Shown here: piece by piece, positions 17,302 to 26,138 of the stretch
Position numbering within the stretch: position 1 is the first letter of the stretch
Layout: every line of letters starts with the position of its first letter
Assembly: GCA_964639245.1 (NCBI GenBank)
Contig: CAZXCU010000009.1
Span: forward strand, 140,315-204,314
DNA length: 64,000 bases
Direction of reading: 5' to 3'
Source: SB15 sp964639245
Lineage (GTDB): Bacteria > Chloroflexota > Anaerolineae > Aggregatilineales > J027
Position numbers and translations under genes: made by a program
Notes under the pieces: model-generated
Told to the model about the DNA's origin: nothing
The model's input: the letters and a program-made list of their open reading frames with translations, nothing else
Database searches by the model: none

Positions 17302-17357
17302 AAAATCACGAGCGCGGCGGGTAAAAATCGCCCCACCGCAAACAATGGCCTGTGTGT

Positions 17358-17363
17358 TACACT
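17358..17363 (+). promoter_or_regulatory. -10 element TACACT, probable leaderless promoter
   Basis: TACACT ends 8 nt before the ATG at 17372. The intervening bases, AGGCCGCT, hold AGG too close to the ATG region to judge as a ribosome-binding site. No clear -35 is visible. Confidence 0.35.
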
Positions 17364-17371
17364 AGGCCGCT

Positions 17372-18556
17372 ATGTCTGAGAAAAAACACCCCCACAAACT
17401 CATTGGTATTGCGGCACGCCTGTTGATGGTTTTCGGCGGAATCGGTTGTGCCTTCGCTGTCGGATTGTTCGCCGCCGACCAGTTGAATCTGCTGCCTTCC
17501 ACCGACCCGCTTGAAAATCGGCCTAAAAATGTCACGCTCAACGTGGAATATACCGAAGTCTACGGCGATTTATTTTACGCCATGCCGGGCAGAGTCAAAC
17601 CGCCGGAAAACCCCGCCCTGCTCAGTTCGCATACGGTGGTCTGGGATGATAACGGCTTCCGCGTCCCCGCCATGAAAATGGAATCCTATGCCGATTATCC
17701 GATTGTAGCGCTGGGCGATTCGTTTACCGATGCGTGGATGGTCGAAACCCCATGGGTGGATGTGCTGGCCCGCGAACTGAATACGCCCGTGTTAAATCTC
17801 TCCTATCGCGGATACGGGCCCATCGAAGAAGCCGAAATTATGACGGAATATGGCAAGGGCGAACGTGAATGGGTGCTGGTGGGCTTTTTTGAAGGCAACG
17901 ACCTACAAAATATTTATTCCGCGCTGGAAGCACAGGCCAGCAACCCCCTGACCGCCCTGCTCAGAGAAGCCATTGAACCCGAACCCAAAATCGTCTTAAG
18001 TGAAGACGGCAATTATCCCTATCCTCTGGCACTATACATCGGGGATGATTATTACGAACTGGCGTTTTATGACTATTATCTTTGGACTTTAAATGCGGAA
18101 CGTCCCACCTACACGGATTCGACCAATTTTGTCGAATTAAAAAAAGCGCTGGAAAAAATCGTGGATGCCAGTGGCGGAGCATGTGTGGGCTTGGTGTATA
18201 TGCCCGAAAAAGCCCATCTGTATTTTCGCTACACCGAACCTTACGGACGGCGCTGGATTCTGGAAAACGGCTCGGAAACCGTGTTAAACGGCGCAAATTG
18301 GCTCACATTGGGCTACAGTCCCAACATCGACTTTGAAAAATTCGTCGCCCGTTTGGGCAACCAGCGCGATGCTGTCCAAGCATTGGTCGAAGGCATGGGG
18401 ATTCATTTTATTGATTTAACCCCTGTATTCGAGCAAAAAGCAGCGGAAAGCACGATGCTCTATTTCACCTATGACACCCATTGGAATCCACAGGGGCATG
18501 AAGTGGCGGGGCAAACTATCGCCGATTATATTCAAACAAACGGCTGTGAAAAATAA
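17372..18556 (+). CDS. Membrane-anchored SGNH/GDSL-type hydrolase
   Basis: 394 residues. One N-terminal hydrophobic helix (about 18-38) suggests anchoring with the catalytic part outside. Block I is VALGDSFTDAW with Ser117. The Gly/Asn positions fall in LSYRGYGPIEE and VGFFEGNDLQN. The catalytic Asp and His are in YDTHWNPQGH (Asp368, His370). This resembles AlgX/DltD-like SGNH proteins that act on cell-envelope esters. The following gene is an envelope-type polytopic membrane protein on the same strand, 57 bp downstream. The exact substrate cannot be read from sequence. Confidence 0.8.
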   Translation: MSEKKHPHKLIGIAARLLMVFGGIGCAFAVGLFAADQLNLLPSTDPLENRPKNVTLNVEYTEVYGDLFYAMPGRVKPPENPALLSSHTVVWDDNGFRVPAMKMESYADYPIVALGDSFTDAWMVETPWVDVLARELNTPVLNLSYRGYGPIEEAEIMTEYGKGEREWVLVGFFEGNDLQNIYSALEAQASNPLTALLREAIEPEPKIVLSEDGNYPYPLALYIGDDYYELAFYDYYLWTLNAERPTYTDSTNFVELKKALEKIVDASGGACVGLVYMPEKAHLYFRYTEPYGRRWILENGSETVLNGANWLTLGYSPNIDFEKFVARLGNQRDAVQALVEGMGIHFIDLTPVFEQKAAESTMLYFTYDTHWNPQGHEVAGQTIADYIQTNGCEK

Positions 18557-18599
18557 ACGAATTTAGCATCAAAAAAGTGCTAGCTTTCCGATGAGAAGT

Positions 18600-18605
18600 T
18601 AGAAT
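18600..18605 (+). promoter_or_regulatory. -10 element TAGAAT, probable leaderless promoter
   Basis: TAGAAT ends 8 nt before the ATG at 18614. The intervening AATCCTCC has no ribosome-binding site on the coding strand. Confidence 0.35.
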
Positions 18606-18613
18606 AATCCTCC

Positions 18614-19462
18614 ATGAAATTAACGCTCGATTGGCGCTTAATTCGCCCAGCGATTGGTATTCTCATCCTTTTCGGGTTGCTCCTTGTCTTTGGGGAGCGT
18701 ACTTATCCCGATGATTGGATGGATTTTTATCTGCCTGCCTCCAAAGATTGGCACAACCGCACCGTTTACGAAGTCTATAACCCGCCATGGCTGATTCTCA
18801 TTCTCACCCCCCTGTTTGCGATAGGCTGGCAGGTTGGGTTTGCGCTGCTGGCAACCGTCAGCGTGATTGGTATTGGGTGGGGTGCGTTTGTTTTAAGTCC
18901 CGACCACCATTGGGTGCGGGTGATGCTGGCGGTGGTCAATTTGCCAGTGTTGAGCATTTTGTTTTTAGGACAGGTGGATGGCCTCGCGCTCATCGGGGTG
19001 GTGATTGCGGCGGTGTGGGTGGATTGGCGCTGGGTCAGTGGGGGCATGATTCTCGCGCTCATCAAACCACAGTTGGCCTTTGCCGCCATTTGCATTAGTT
19101 TCTGGAAAAATCCGCATAAAAAACACATTGTGGCGGTGGCGCTGGGTTTTGGCCTTTTGACCCTGCTGGCGTGGGGGTTGTGGTTTGCCGATACCGTCGA
19201 AATTAGCCCCACCGTCAACTGGAATCGCGCCTTTCCGTATTGGCCTTATGGGGCGGTGCTAGGGCTACCCCTGTTTGCTTATGGCTTGTATCGGGGAGAA
19301 GAAAAATATGGTATGTTGGCAATGCCCTTTCTTGTTCCGTATTTAGGGCCACAAACCTTCATCGGGATGATTGTTTTCTGGGTAGCGCGGTTGCCCCTGC
19401 GCTGGTGCTGGGTAGCGTGGCTTCTTCCGAATAGTTGGCTGTTTATCAAGTTTTTTTATTGA
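18614..19462 (+). CDS. Polytopic membrane protein, glycosyltransferase-87-like
   Basis: 282 residues with about eight hydrophobic helices. The first loop reads YPDDWMDFYLPASKDW and VYEVYNPPW, and a later segment reads GGMILALIKPQLAF. The YNPPW and KPQ motifs are features of GT87 (DUF2029) polyprenol-phosphate-dependent mannosyltransferases, which act on the outer face of the cytoplasmic membrane. It is shorter than typical GT87 proteins, so activity is uncertain. It follows the SGNH protein gene, and the two could serve envelope glycan modification; that link is inference. Confidence 0.6.
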   Translation: MKLTLDWRLIRPAIGILILFGLLLVFGERTYPDDWMDFYLPASKDWHNRTVYEVYNPPWLILILTPLFAIGWQVGFALLATVSVIGIGWGAFVLSPDHHWVRVMLAVVNLPVLSILFLGQVDGLALIGVVIAAVWVDWRWVSGGMILALIKPQLAFAAICISFWKNPHKKHIVAVALGFGLLTLLAWGLWFADTVEISPTVNWNRAFPYWPYGAVLGLPLFAYGLYRGEEKYGMLAMPFLVPYLGPQTFIGMIVFWVARLPLRWCWVAWLLPNSWLFIKFFY

Positions 19463-19603
19463 GTACATCCGCAAAAATCATTCGGATTTCGTAGAGGCGG
19501 GAACAAATGAGCTTCCGCGAACGATACCCGCCCTCATCACCGATCAATTTTTTCGTCTGTACGGAAGCGTCACATGCAGTAATTTGTAAGACAGGGATAT
19601 TTT

Positions 19604-22570
19604 GTGAACCCGGATGACTCCCTCTTAAAAACCGCCATTCCCGATTCTAAACTCGGTGCGTTTGGCTATTCCCTGACCACGCCGCATGTCAAGTCTGCCG
19701 ACCCGGAAGATTACTACCAGTCTCGGCTGCTGCTCTCCCTGATTCTCCTCTTGGGGGGCGTTAATGCGGCGTACTTGCTTGAATTTCTCATTTTTTCGCC
19801 CGTCAGCAATCCCCTCCTTGCAATCTATGGCTTGAGTCTGCTGGCAAAACTGCTGGCTTACCGCTTGACCAAAAACGGCGGTTATCATCAAGCAGTCCGT
19901 GGGCTGATTGGGGTCTACATTTTGATTGTGTTTGGCACAATTGCCTTTGGGCTAGCAAACCTGCGCTATTTCACCATCCTCTACTTGATTTTTCCCATGC
20001 TGCTGACCAGCTTTTTCCTGAGTCGGCGAGCAACTTTGGGGATGGTTGGCATTGTCATCCTTGTGGTCAGCAGCATGGATTTTTTCTTGACCGGCACCGC
20101 CCCAATTTACTATTTTCAAGCCGTCACAGTGGTGGCGAGCATTTCCGTGATGCTGGTGCTGAACGCCCATTTTCAAGAAAAAATTCATACCACACAAAAA
20201 CTTCGTATTACCCACAGCGAAAAATATTACCGTACCATCATCGAAACCGCGTTAGAGGGCATTCGCATCATTGACGCGGTGGGGGTCATCACCTTTGTCA
20301 ACGCCAGTTTCGCGGCCATGTTGGGATACACACAGGAAGAGATGATCGGTCAGAACTTCAAAAAATTCATTGTGCCTGACCAATGGGAAAAAGCCGATTC
20401 ATCCCTTGCCGAAAGACGACAAGGCATCTCCGCCGCCAATATCAATATTGTCCTGCGCCATCGGTTAGGCAATCCGGTCTGGGTGCAAGCGACTTCGCAA
20501 CCCATGTACGACGATGCAGGTCAATTTACAGGGGTGCTTTCCTTTTTTTCGGATGTGACCCAGCAACACTTCATGGAAAATGCCGTCCGCGAAAACGAAA
20601 TGCGTTACGGCACTATGGTTTCGGCGTTGGCGGAAGGCGTGGTCATTCTGGATGATACGGGCAAGGTAGTTGCCTGCAACGCCAGCGCCGAACGGATTTT
20701 GCGCCGTCCGGCGGGGTCTGCCATCGGTCAGCCGCTCCTCGACTCCGCGTGGATGACAGTTCGCAAAGATGGCACGGATTTTCCCCATGCGGAACATCCT
20801 TTTAGTGTGACCTTGCGGACAGGTGAGCCACAACGCCATGTGGTGATGGGGATTCGCCGCCCCGACAGCAGCTACATCTGGCTTTCGATGAATACCCAGC
20901 GCATGGAATATGACCCAGAAATGCCCCCGCAGGTGATGGTCTCATTTGCGGACATTACGACCATTACGGATATGCAGGAACGGCTGTACCAGCGCAACAA
21001 AGAATTGATGACCGTGCAGGCGATTGCGGCTGCGCTGACCAAAACGCTTGACCCCGACGAAGTGCTGGAGATGGTCGTCACGCGGGCCACCGGATTGGTA
21101 CAAACGCATGGCTGTGTGTTGTATGATTTAGGGGGAAATGAAGTCCGTGCCATCGCTGCACATGGGATGTCCGATTGGGTTGCCACAGAATTGGCGAATC
21201 CCCCTGACCACCCTTTCCATGCCTTTTTAGCACAGGTCGAAGAGTCGTATCAAACCCGGGTGGGACAGTCGCTCTACTATGCCCAGCAAAAATATCTCGC
21301 TGAATATGGCATTTTATCCTTTTTAGTCGTGCCAGTTATCTATCAAGGAGACCGTTTGGGGGTGGCGATGCTGGTTGACCAGCGCCCCGACCATCGGTAC
21401 AGCCAATGGGATGTCTCGCTGATTGAAATGTTGATGCACCATGCCGCCAGCGCGATTCATAATGCGCGGCTGTTCCACAAATTGGTGGAAAGCGAAGAAC
21501 GCTACCGCCTGCTGGTCGAACTGTCTCAGGAAGCGATTATCGTGGGGGTGCGGCGAAAAATTGTCTACGCCAACCCATCCGCGCTGGCGATGTTGGGCGT
21601 GCCAACCCTAGAAGCCGTCCAGCAGTACAGTATGCTCGATTTTGTTCACCCGGAGGATTTGGAACGGGTGATGGGCTTCACCCAGCAATTGTATTTCCAG
21701 CGCCAACTGGTTCCCTTGCAAGAATTTAAGCTGCAACGGCTGGATAAATCTTCTTTTTATGCAGAAACCGCCGCGATTCCCATTGTGTATCAGGGGCAGC
21801 AAGCGGTGCTAACCGTCACCCGTGATATTACCGAGCGCAAAAATGCGGAGCGTATACGGCTGGACTCCTCGCTACAGACAGAACGGATTCGGTTGCTGCA
21901 CGCCTTCATCAGCGATATTTCGCACGACCTCAAAACCCCGTTAGCTGTGATGAAGCTCAAAACCTATCTGGTGGAAAAAACGCCCGACCCCACCAAACGC
22001 CAAAGCCACATTCAGGACATGATTCAGCAAATTGACCGTTTAGAAAACCTGATTACGTCGCTCATTACCATGTCCAAATTGGATGCTACGCCGAATTTTG
22101 TGATGAAAACCAGTTCGCTGAACCGCTTGGTTAAAGCCGTGGTGGAAAGTGTTCATTCATTGGCAGAAGAACAACAGCATGAATTTCAACTTGTGCTGGA
22201 GGAAACGCTGCCGGACATCTGGGCAGACGAAGAAGAACTGCAACGGGCGCTGGGGAATATCATCCAGAACGCAGTTCGCTACACCCCACCGGGTGGCAAA
22301 ATTATCGTGCGAACAAAGGCAAATCCGCAGGGGACTATCTGTGAAGTACAGGATACCGGTATCGGCATTCCCCTTGAGGCACAATCCCACATTTTTGACC
22401 GTTTTTATCGGGTGGAAAGCGCCCGCACCTCGCACACGGGGGGGGCGGGTTTGGGCTTAGCCATCGCCAAAGCCATCATCGCACAACATGGCGGGCAAAT
22501 TGAATTGGAAAGTCAGGAAGGGCAAGGCAGTTGTTTCCGGGTGATTTTGCCTATCAACAGCACTGCTTAG
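19604..22570 (+). CDS. Orphan hybrid-sensor histidine kinase with PAS and GAF domains
   Basis: 988 residues from a GTG start with AGGG upstream. About six N-terminal membrane helices (residues 45-190) are followed by PAS (about 205-315), PAS (325-445), GAF (465-625) and PAS (635-745). HisKA follows, with the phosphoacceptor in SDISHDLKTPL (His774). HATPase_c follows with N box NIIQNAVRYTP, DTGIGIP, FDRFYR and GGAGLGLAI. It autophosphorylates in response to an unknown membrane or ligand signal. No response regulator gene adjoins it; the nearest stand-alone receiver in the window is at 55713. There is no receiver domain on the kinase itself. Confidence 0.9.
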   Translation: MNPDDSLLKTAIPDSKLGAFGYSLTTPHVKSADPEDYYQSRLLLSLILLLGGVNAAYLLEFLIFSPVSNPLLAIYGLSLLAKLLAYRLTKNGGYHQAVRGLIGVYILIVFGTIAFGLANLRYFTILYLIFPMLLTSFFLSRRATLGMVGIVILVVSSMDFFLTGTAPIYYFQAVTVVASISVMLVLNAHFQEKIHTTQKLRITHSEKYYRTIIETALEGIRIIDAVGVITFVNASFAAMLGYTQEEMIGQNFKKFIVPDQWEKADSSLAERRQGISAANINIVLRHRLGNPVWVQATSQPMYDDAGQFTGVLSFFSDVTQQHFMENAVRENEMRYGTMVSALAEGVVILDDTGKVVACNASAERILRRPAGSAIGQPLLDSAWMTVRKDGTDFPHAEHPFSVTLRTGEPQRHVVMGIRRPDSSYIWLSMNTQRMEYDPEMPPQVMVSFADITTITDMQERLYQRNKELMTVQAIAAALTKTLDPDEVLEMVVTRATGLVQTHGCVLYDLGGNEVRAIAAHGMSDWVATELANPPDHPFHAFLAQVEESYQTRVGQSLYYAQQKYLAEYGILSFLVVPVIYQGDRLGVAMLVDQRPDHRYSQWDVSLIEMLMHHAASAIHNARLFHKLVESEERYRLLVELSQEAIIVGVRRKIVYANPSALAMLGVPTLEAVQQYSMLDFVHPEDLERVMGFTQQLYFQRQLVPLQEFKLQRLDKSSFYAETAAIPIVYQGQQAVLTVTRDITERKNAERIRLDSSLQTERIRLLHAFISDISHDLKTPLAVMKLKTYLVEKTPDPTKRQSHIQDMIQQIDRLENLITSLITMSKLDATPNFVMKTSSLNRLVKAVVESVHSLAEEQQHEFQLVLEETLPDIWADEEELQRALGNIIQNAVRYTPPGGKIIVRTKANPQGTICEVQDTGIGIPLEAQSHIFDRFYRVESARTSHTGGAGLGLAIAKAIIAQHGGQIELESQEGQGSCFRVILPINSTA

Positions 22571-22575
22571 AATCA

Positions 22576-22607
22576 CAACAAGGGGTCAAATTGAACCCCC
22601 TGTTGTC
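22576..22607. terminator. Bidirectional hairpin between convergent genes
   Basis: ACAACA-GGGG-TCAA pairs with TTGA-CCCC-TGTTGT in the 59-bp gap between the kinase gene and the convergent gene at 22630. There is no long U-tract on either strand, so efficiency is uncertain. Confidence 0.6.
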
Positions 22608-22629
22608 AGCATTGATGTAATTTTTGAAC

Positions 22630-23325
22630 CTATTGGGCGAAGGTCAGGCTGTAATCGGCGGTGACCGTATCAAAGTTGAAGTCGAACAGCGCTTCGTCCA
22701 ACGACACCAGATACGCGGTTTGGGCAACCGGAGTCACGGTCATGCTGCCACTGGTCACTTCAGAACCGTAAATCGCCGCCACATCTTCTAAACCAAAATC
22801 GCCTTGTTTCTTGACAGTCACCTGCGGGCGGAAATCCCCGGCGGTCAATTCATATTTCAAGGTAAAGGGCGCATCGGTCACAACGGCATAATAGTTGACT
22901 TCTTCGTTGGTCATGCTGCCGGTAATGGCGGCACCATTTTCCAGAATGGTGGCTTGGATGAATTCCAGCGTAAAAATCCCACCCAAATCGGTGGTGCTAA
23001 CCGTCAAGGTATATTCACCATCCGCAGGAATAGCAGCATAGGTTTCGGCGGTGCTGAAGCCTTCATACTTGGCAAGCGACACACCAGCGGCATCTTTGAT
23101 TTCAACAGTTGCGCCGTTCAGGGTGCCTTCATATTCAAAATCGCCAAAGCGCACCACCACCACATCGCCAGCAGTGCCAGTGAAGGTATACAGTGCAGAG
23201 CCATTGTCCACCAATTCCCCGCTAACCACAGCGCCGTAGGCAATCGGTTCGGCGGTTTGGGCTGCGGCAGGCATCACCGCAAAAACGAGCGCGACCAGTA
23301 CCATCAAGAGTGCAACTTTTTTCAT
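22630..23325 (-). CDS. Secreted protein with pre-peptidase C-terminal-like (PPC) domains
   Basis: 231 residues. A signal peptide (MKKVALLMVLVALVFAVMPAAAQ) precedes a beta-rich body: GAVVSGELVDNGSALYTFTGTAGD followed by ADGEYTLTVSTTDLGG and a second, weaker unit (GAAITGSMTNEEVNYYAVV). The first unit has the PPC pattern of calcium-binding-like beta-sandwiches on secreted proteins. GGAGA lies ahead of the ATG at 23325; the frame extends to 23370 but that part lacks a start site. No protease domain is present, so it is probably a surface protein. Confidence 0.7.
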   Translation of the reverse strand: MKKVALLMVLVALVFAVMPAAAQTAEPIAYGAVVSGELVDNGSALYTFTGTAGDVVVVRFGDFEYEGTLNGATVEIKDAAGVSLAKYEGFSTAETYAAIPADGEYTLTVSTTDLGGIFTLEFIQATILENGAAITGSMTNEEVNYYAVVTDAPFTLKYELTAGDFRPQVTVKKQGDFGLEDVAAIYGSEVTSGSMTVTPVAQTAYLVSLDEALFDFNFDTVTADYSLTFAQ

Positions 23326-23455
23326 TCTTATGAGTTCTCCAAAGTTGAAAAAATACAACTTTCTTATCATAGCATGAACCCCCTGTAAAAAAGGTATAAA
23401 AATTTCATCATATTGTTAAAACTTTTTTGCTAGGGGAGTGGAGGGGATAGAAAAA

Positions 23456-23479
23456 ACGGCGGCACATCCGCACCGCCGT
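23456..23479 (-). terminator. Intrinsic terminator of alkB
   Basis: On the minus strand ACGGCGG and CCGCCGT form a 7-bp stem followed directly by six T (23456-23451). It lies just after the alkB stop codon. Confidence 0.8.
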
Positions 23480-23485
23480 CTGCAT

Positions 23486-24046
23486 TTAGCTGAGAATAAC
23501 TTTGCGGAAGGTGAGCGACACCCGCCGTCCACGCGGGACATCTTGCCCCATAATGTAATCCGATTTACGCGGGGCAATGCCATGTTTCCAATCGTAACGG
23601 GCTTCGCCTTTCAACACGAGCAAACTGCGCGGTTGGAGCAGCATGGCTTGCGCTGCGCCCGTATGCACATGGGTAAAATCCATCACACACGCCGACTCCA
23701 GACTCAACGACAAAATCGTGCCTTTGAAACAGGGTTCGCAGTCCACATGCGGCGCGATCCCCATGCCCGGCAAATATTCGTTGATGATCACCTGGTCGGG
23801 AATTTCTGTGAAAAAGCCATCTTCGTAAAAATGATGACCGAGCGTGTTTAACCAGTCGGGCAACCCGCCCAACGCCATCGACTGCTTAATCGAACGCCGC
23901 CGATAATCGTAGCAGTAGCCGTAGTGCTGCACCCGCCGCCGTAATTCGTGCATCCATGGGTGCGACTCTACCAGTGCCAGAAGCTGCTGTTCTTCAGCTT
24001 CACTAATGTATTCCGGGAAATATTGCAGCCCAGAAATTGCGTTCAT
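23486..24046 (-). CDS. alkB: AlkB-like Fe(II)/2-oxoglutarate DNA-alkylation repair dioxygenase
   Basis: 186 residues. The body matches short bacterial and human ALKBH2/3-like AlkB proteins: LQYFPEYISEAEEQQLL, VIINEYLPGMGIAPHVDCEP with the iron ligands His-x-Asp, a distal His in RYDWKHGI, and the 2-oxoglutarate-binding Arg in GRRVSLTFRKV. It removes methyl groups from alkylated bases by oxidation. GGAGG precedes the ATG at 24046, and a longer frame to 24148 is not credible. The promoter carries a LexA/DinR-like palindrome, suggesting damage induction. Confidence 0.88.
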   Translation of the reverse strand: MNAISGLQYFPEYISEAEEQQLLALVESHPWMHELRRRVQHYGYCYDYRRRSIKQSMALGGLPDWLNTLGHHFYEDGFFTEIPDQVIINEYLPGMGIAPHVDCEPCFKGTILSLSLESACVMDFTHVHTGAAQAMLLQPRSLLVLKGEARYDWKHGIAPRKSDYIMGQDVPRGRRVSLTFRKVILS

Positions 24047-24063
24047 TGCAGCCTCCGTAATTC

Positions 24064-24075
24064 GAACATTTGTTC
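24064..24075 (-). promoter_or_regulatory. LexA/DinR-like SOS box in the alkB promoter
   Basis: GAACATTTGTTC (in context CGAACATTTGTTCT) fits the Gram-positive SOS box CGAACnnnnGTTC. It lies immediately downstream of an extended -10, TGCTATACT (24089-24082 on the minus strand), so bound repressor would cover the transcription start. Confidence 0.6.
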
Positions 24076-24244
24076 TAAATAGTATAGCATTTAAATCGGC
24101 AAAAAGAAAGTTAGAAATGGGTTTATTTTGGAGGTAGATAAACTTCACATGAAGCGATTATTTTATCATTTTCGGGAGAATTTTGCCGTAAGAATCAGAT
24201 AGATTTTTTTGCAGAACTGCCTACGTGATTTTAGCATTATGCCG

Positions 24245-24295
24245 AGTCCACTTCAGTGGACTTCCTACGCATAGGCGGGGAATTGATTCCCCGCC
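24245..24295. repeat. Paired palindromes (REP-like)
   Basis: AGTCCACT-TC-AGTGGACT (24245-24262) is followed by GGCGGGGAAT-TG-ATTCCCCGCC (24274-24295), two near-perfect palindromes separated by 11 bp. They lie downstream of the propeller gene at 24318 and upstream of alkB. They may end transcription of the former; the pair format resembles dispersed extragenic palindromes. Confidence 0.55.
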
Positions 24296-24317
24296 GTTTA
24301 TCGCAATAATGAGCATC

Positions 24318-25550
24318 TCAATTCCAGCTAAAAATTCCAATCGTGCCTTCGCCAATCTGCACCGGAGCGCTACCCGGCGTTTGCACATCCAGCAAATTGA
24401 CCACCTGCTGCCCATTCACAAACGCCTCTCCGTAGACCAGATAGCGGCTGTCCGGCGACCACAAGCGATGGCTGCGGGCGAATTGGTCAAAAAAGGACAG
24501 GTAATACACCATATCCGAACTGGGGCTGAAGGTGCTAAAAGCCGTATTCGTGTTTGTCGTAAAATCATACACATACCAGCGTAGGGCGGTTTGCTGGCCT
24601 GCGGGACGGGCATCGCCACTACCGCGTGTATCTGTCAGGGAAAGATAGGCCAATTTCGTGGCATCCGGCGACCAGAAAAACCCGATTACCAGTTGACCCG
24701 GCACAGTAAAGACCTGTTTAGAGGAAACGTTTACCGTAGCAAGTTCGCCCGTTGTCCGATTTAAAACCGCCACATTTTCCCCGTTTGGCGACCATTCATA
24801 CGCCACAATATCCTGCAAATTTTCCAGCAGCACTTCGCGTCCGTTTTCACGGATAATCACCAGATCGGACAGACCCCGCGCATTGATAACGGTGGTCAGC
24901 AAGCGATTATCCACCGGCGACCAATCCACCGCCTGCTGCAACCCCTGTGTGTCCGGCAAAGTCTGGATCACCTCACGGGTTTCGGCATCGTAAATTTCCA
25001 GCGTTTGCCCGAATCGCGCCCAGAACATATACCGTCCGTCCGGCGACCAATCCCAGTAGAACGGGCTGCCAGTGTCCACTTCGCTGACTTCATATTTGCC
25101 TGCCGAACGCACATTCCGCACCGCCAACCCGTTCTGGCTGGTGTACAGGATGGCTAAATCGCGGCATGTGCCACTGTTGGCGGTACAGTTGGCGGGCGAC
25201 CAGTACGCATAGGTAAAGACTTCCGACTCGGACGAATAGACCCCTTTGCTCACCCCCTGTGCGGAACGCATAAAAATTGCCAGACTATAGGCATTGTTCG
25301 GGTCGGTGTTGCTGCCAAAATACGCCAACTGCCCATCGCTAGACCAGGTAGGCCAGATATAGGCTTTGTTTGCCCCGTCACCATCTTCAGTAACCGGCGT
25401 TAAACTGGCAGCCGCAAGATCATACAAATAAATATTCCCATCCGTTCCTGTCATGGCGACTTGCCCTGAGGAGGCCCCCTGCCCCTGCACCCCTTGAACA
25501 AGATTCAGGCTGAGCAGCAAAAACACGCCCAAAATCATTAATTTCCTCAT
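24318..25550 (-). CDS. Secreted WD40-like beta-propeller protein
   Basis: 410 residues. A signal peptide (MRKLMILGVFLLLSLNLVQG) precedes a propeller of about seven blades marked by WSSDGQLAYFG, WSPDGRYMFWARFG, WSPVDNRLLT, WSPNGENVAVL, WSPDATKLAYLS and WSPDSRYLVYG. It is of the same general type as the proteins at 3000 and 52654, but with different blade sequences. AAGGG lies ahead of the ATG. No enzymatic motif is seen. A periplasmic or surface binding role is inferred from the fold. Confidence 0.78.
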   Translation of the reverse strand: MRKLMILGVFLLLSLNLVQGVQGQGASSGQVAMTGTDGNIYLYDLAAASLTPVTEDGDGANKAYIWPTWSSDGQLAYFGSNTDPNNAYSLAIFMRSAQGVSKGVYSSESEVFTYAYWSPANCTANSGTCRDLAILYTSQNGLAVRNVRSAGKYEVSEVDTGSPFYWDWSPDGRYMFWARFGQTLEIYDAETREVIQTLPDTQGLQQAVDWSPVDNRLLTTVINARGLSDLVIIRENGREVLLENLQDIVAYEWSPNGENVAVLNRTTGELATVNVSSKQVFTVPGQLVIGFFWSPDATKLAYLSLTDTRGSGDARPAGQQTALRWYVYDFTTNTNTAFSTFSPSSDMVYYLSFFDQFARSHRLWSPDSRYLVYGEAFVNGQQVVNLLDVQTPGSAPVQIGEGTIGIFSWN

Positions 25551-25587
25551 GTGCCGATTCCCTTATTTGCGTTACCATCTATGCTAT

Positions 25588-25719
25588 TGGACAGATCAAT
25601 TAAAAACCAAATGATTGCGGACAGCACATATGCTGTCCCTACAAGAAATGCGCCCGTAGGGACGGGATATATCCCGTCCGCTAAAGTTGGATTCATTTAA
25701 AGTCTAATTGCCTTGTCCA
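25588..25719 (-). mobile_element. MITE family B, copy 1 (inverted, 132 bp)
   Basis: The ends are TGGACAGATCAATTA and TAATTGCCTTGTCCA, flanked by the 3-bp repeat TAT (25585-25587 and 25720-25722). In reverse complement it matches the copies at 29679 and 36552 with only a handful of substitutions. Its interior has the perfect 20-bp palindrome GGACGGGATATATCCCGTCC and a second palindrome around CATATG. Confidence 0.85.
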
Positions 25720-25760
25720 TATGTTTCTGATTATGGCACAGTTTGAGGAGTTTGATTCAC

Positions 25761-26099
25761 ATGGCAGACAAAGCCAGCACAGTCGAAGAAGTTTTCGCCA
25801 ATATGGGACAGGTATTTAAGGCAGACAAAGCCGAAGGCGTAGATGCGGTTTACCAGTTTGATTTGACCGGCGACAATGGCGGGAAATATTGGCTCAAGGT
25901 CAGCGACGGCAGCTATGAACAGGGCGCGGGACAGCACGAAAACCCCTCCATTACGCTCATCGCCAGCGCGGACGATTACATCAAAATCGCCAATGGCGAT
26001 ATGGCAGCCATGAGCGCCTTCATGTCCGGCAAATTGAAGGTCAAGGGCGAGATGGGCTTGGCGCTCAAATTACAAGCCATCTTCCCCACCCCCAGCTAA
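25761..26099 (+). CDS. SCP2 sterol-carrier-like lipid-binding domain protein
   Basis: 112 residues covering a single SCP2 domain: TVEEVFANMGQ, VYQFDLTGDNGGKYWLKVSDG, PSITLIASADDYIKIANGDM and AFMSGKLKVKGEMGLALKLQ. This is the full length of stand-alone bacterial SCP2 proteins, which bind hydrophobic ligands in the cytoplasm. GAGGAG lies before the ATG at 25761. A hairpin follows, shared with the convergent flavodoxin gene. The ligand is unknown. Confidence 0.88.
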   Translation: MADKASTVEEVFANMGQVFKADKAEGVDAVYQFDLTGDNGGKYWLKVSDGSYEQGAGQHENPSITLIASADDYIKIANGDMAAMSAFMSGKLKVKGEMGLALKLQAIFPTPS

Positions 26100-26117
26100 A
26101 TCTTCCTGCAAAACAAA

Positions 26118-26137
26118 GGGCGGTCTCTGTGCCGCCC
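26118..26137. terminator. Hairpin between SCP2 and flavodoxin genes
   Basis: GGGCGG-TCTCTGTG-CCGCCC lies in the 39-bp gap between convergent genes. On the minus strand it is followed by TTTGTTTTG, so it probably serves the flavodoxin gene. Confidence 0.65.
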
Positions 26138-26138
26138 G

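Noticed and set aside
24245..24295. Palindrome pair considered as the start of a CRISPR or attachment site
   Set aside because: Only one unit, no spacer periodicity, no cas or integrase genes nearby.
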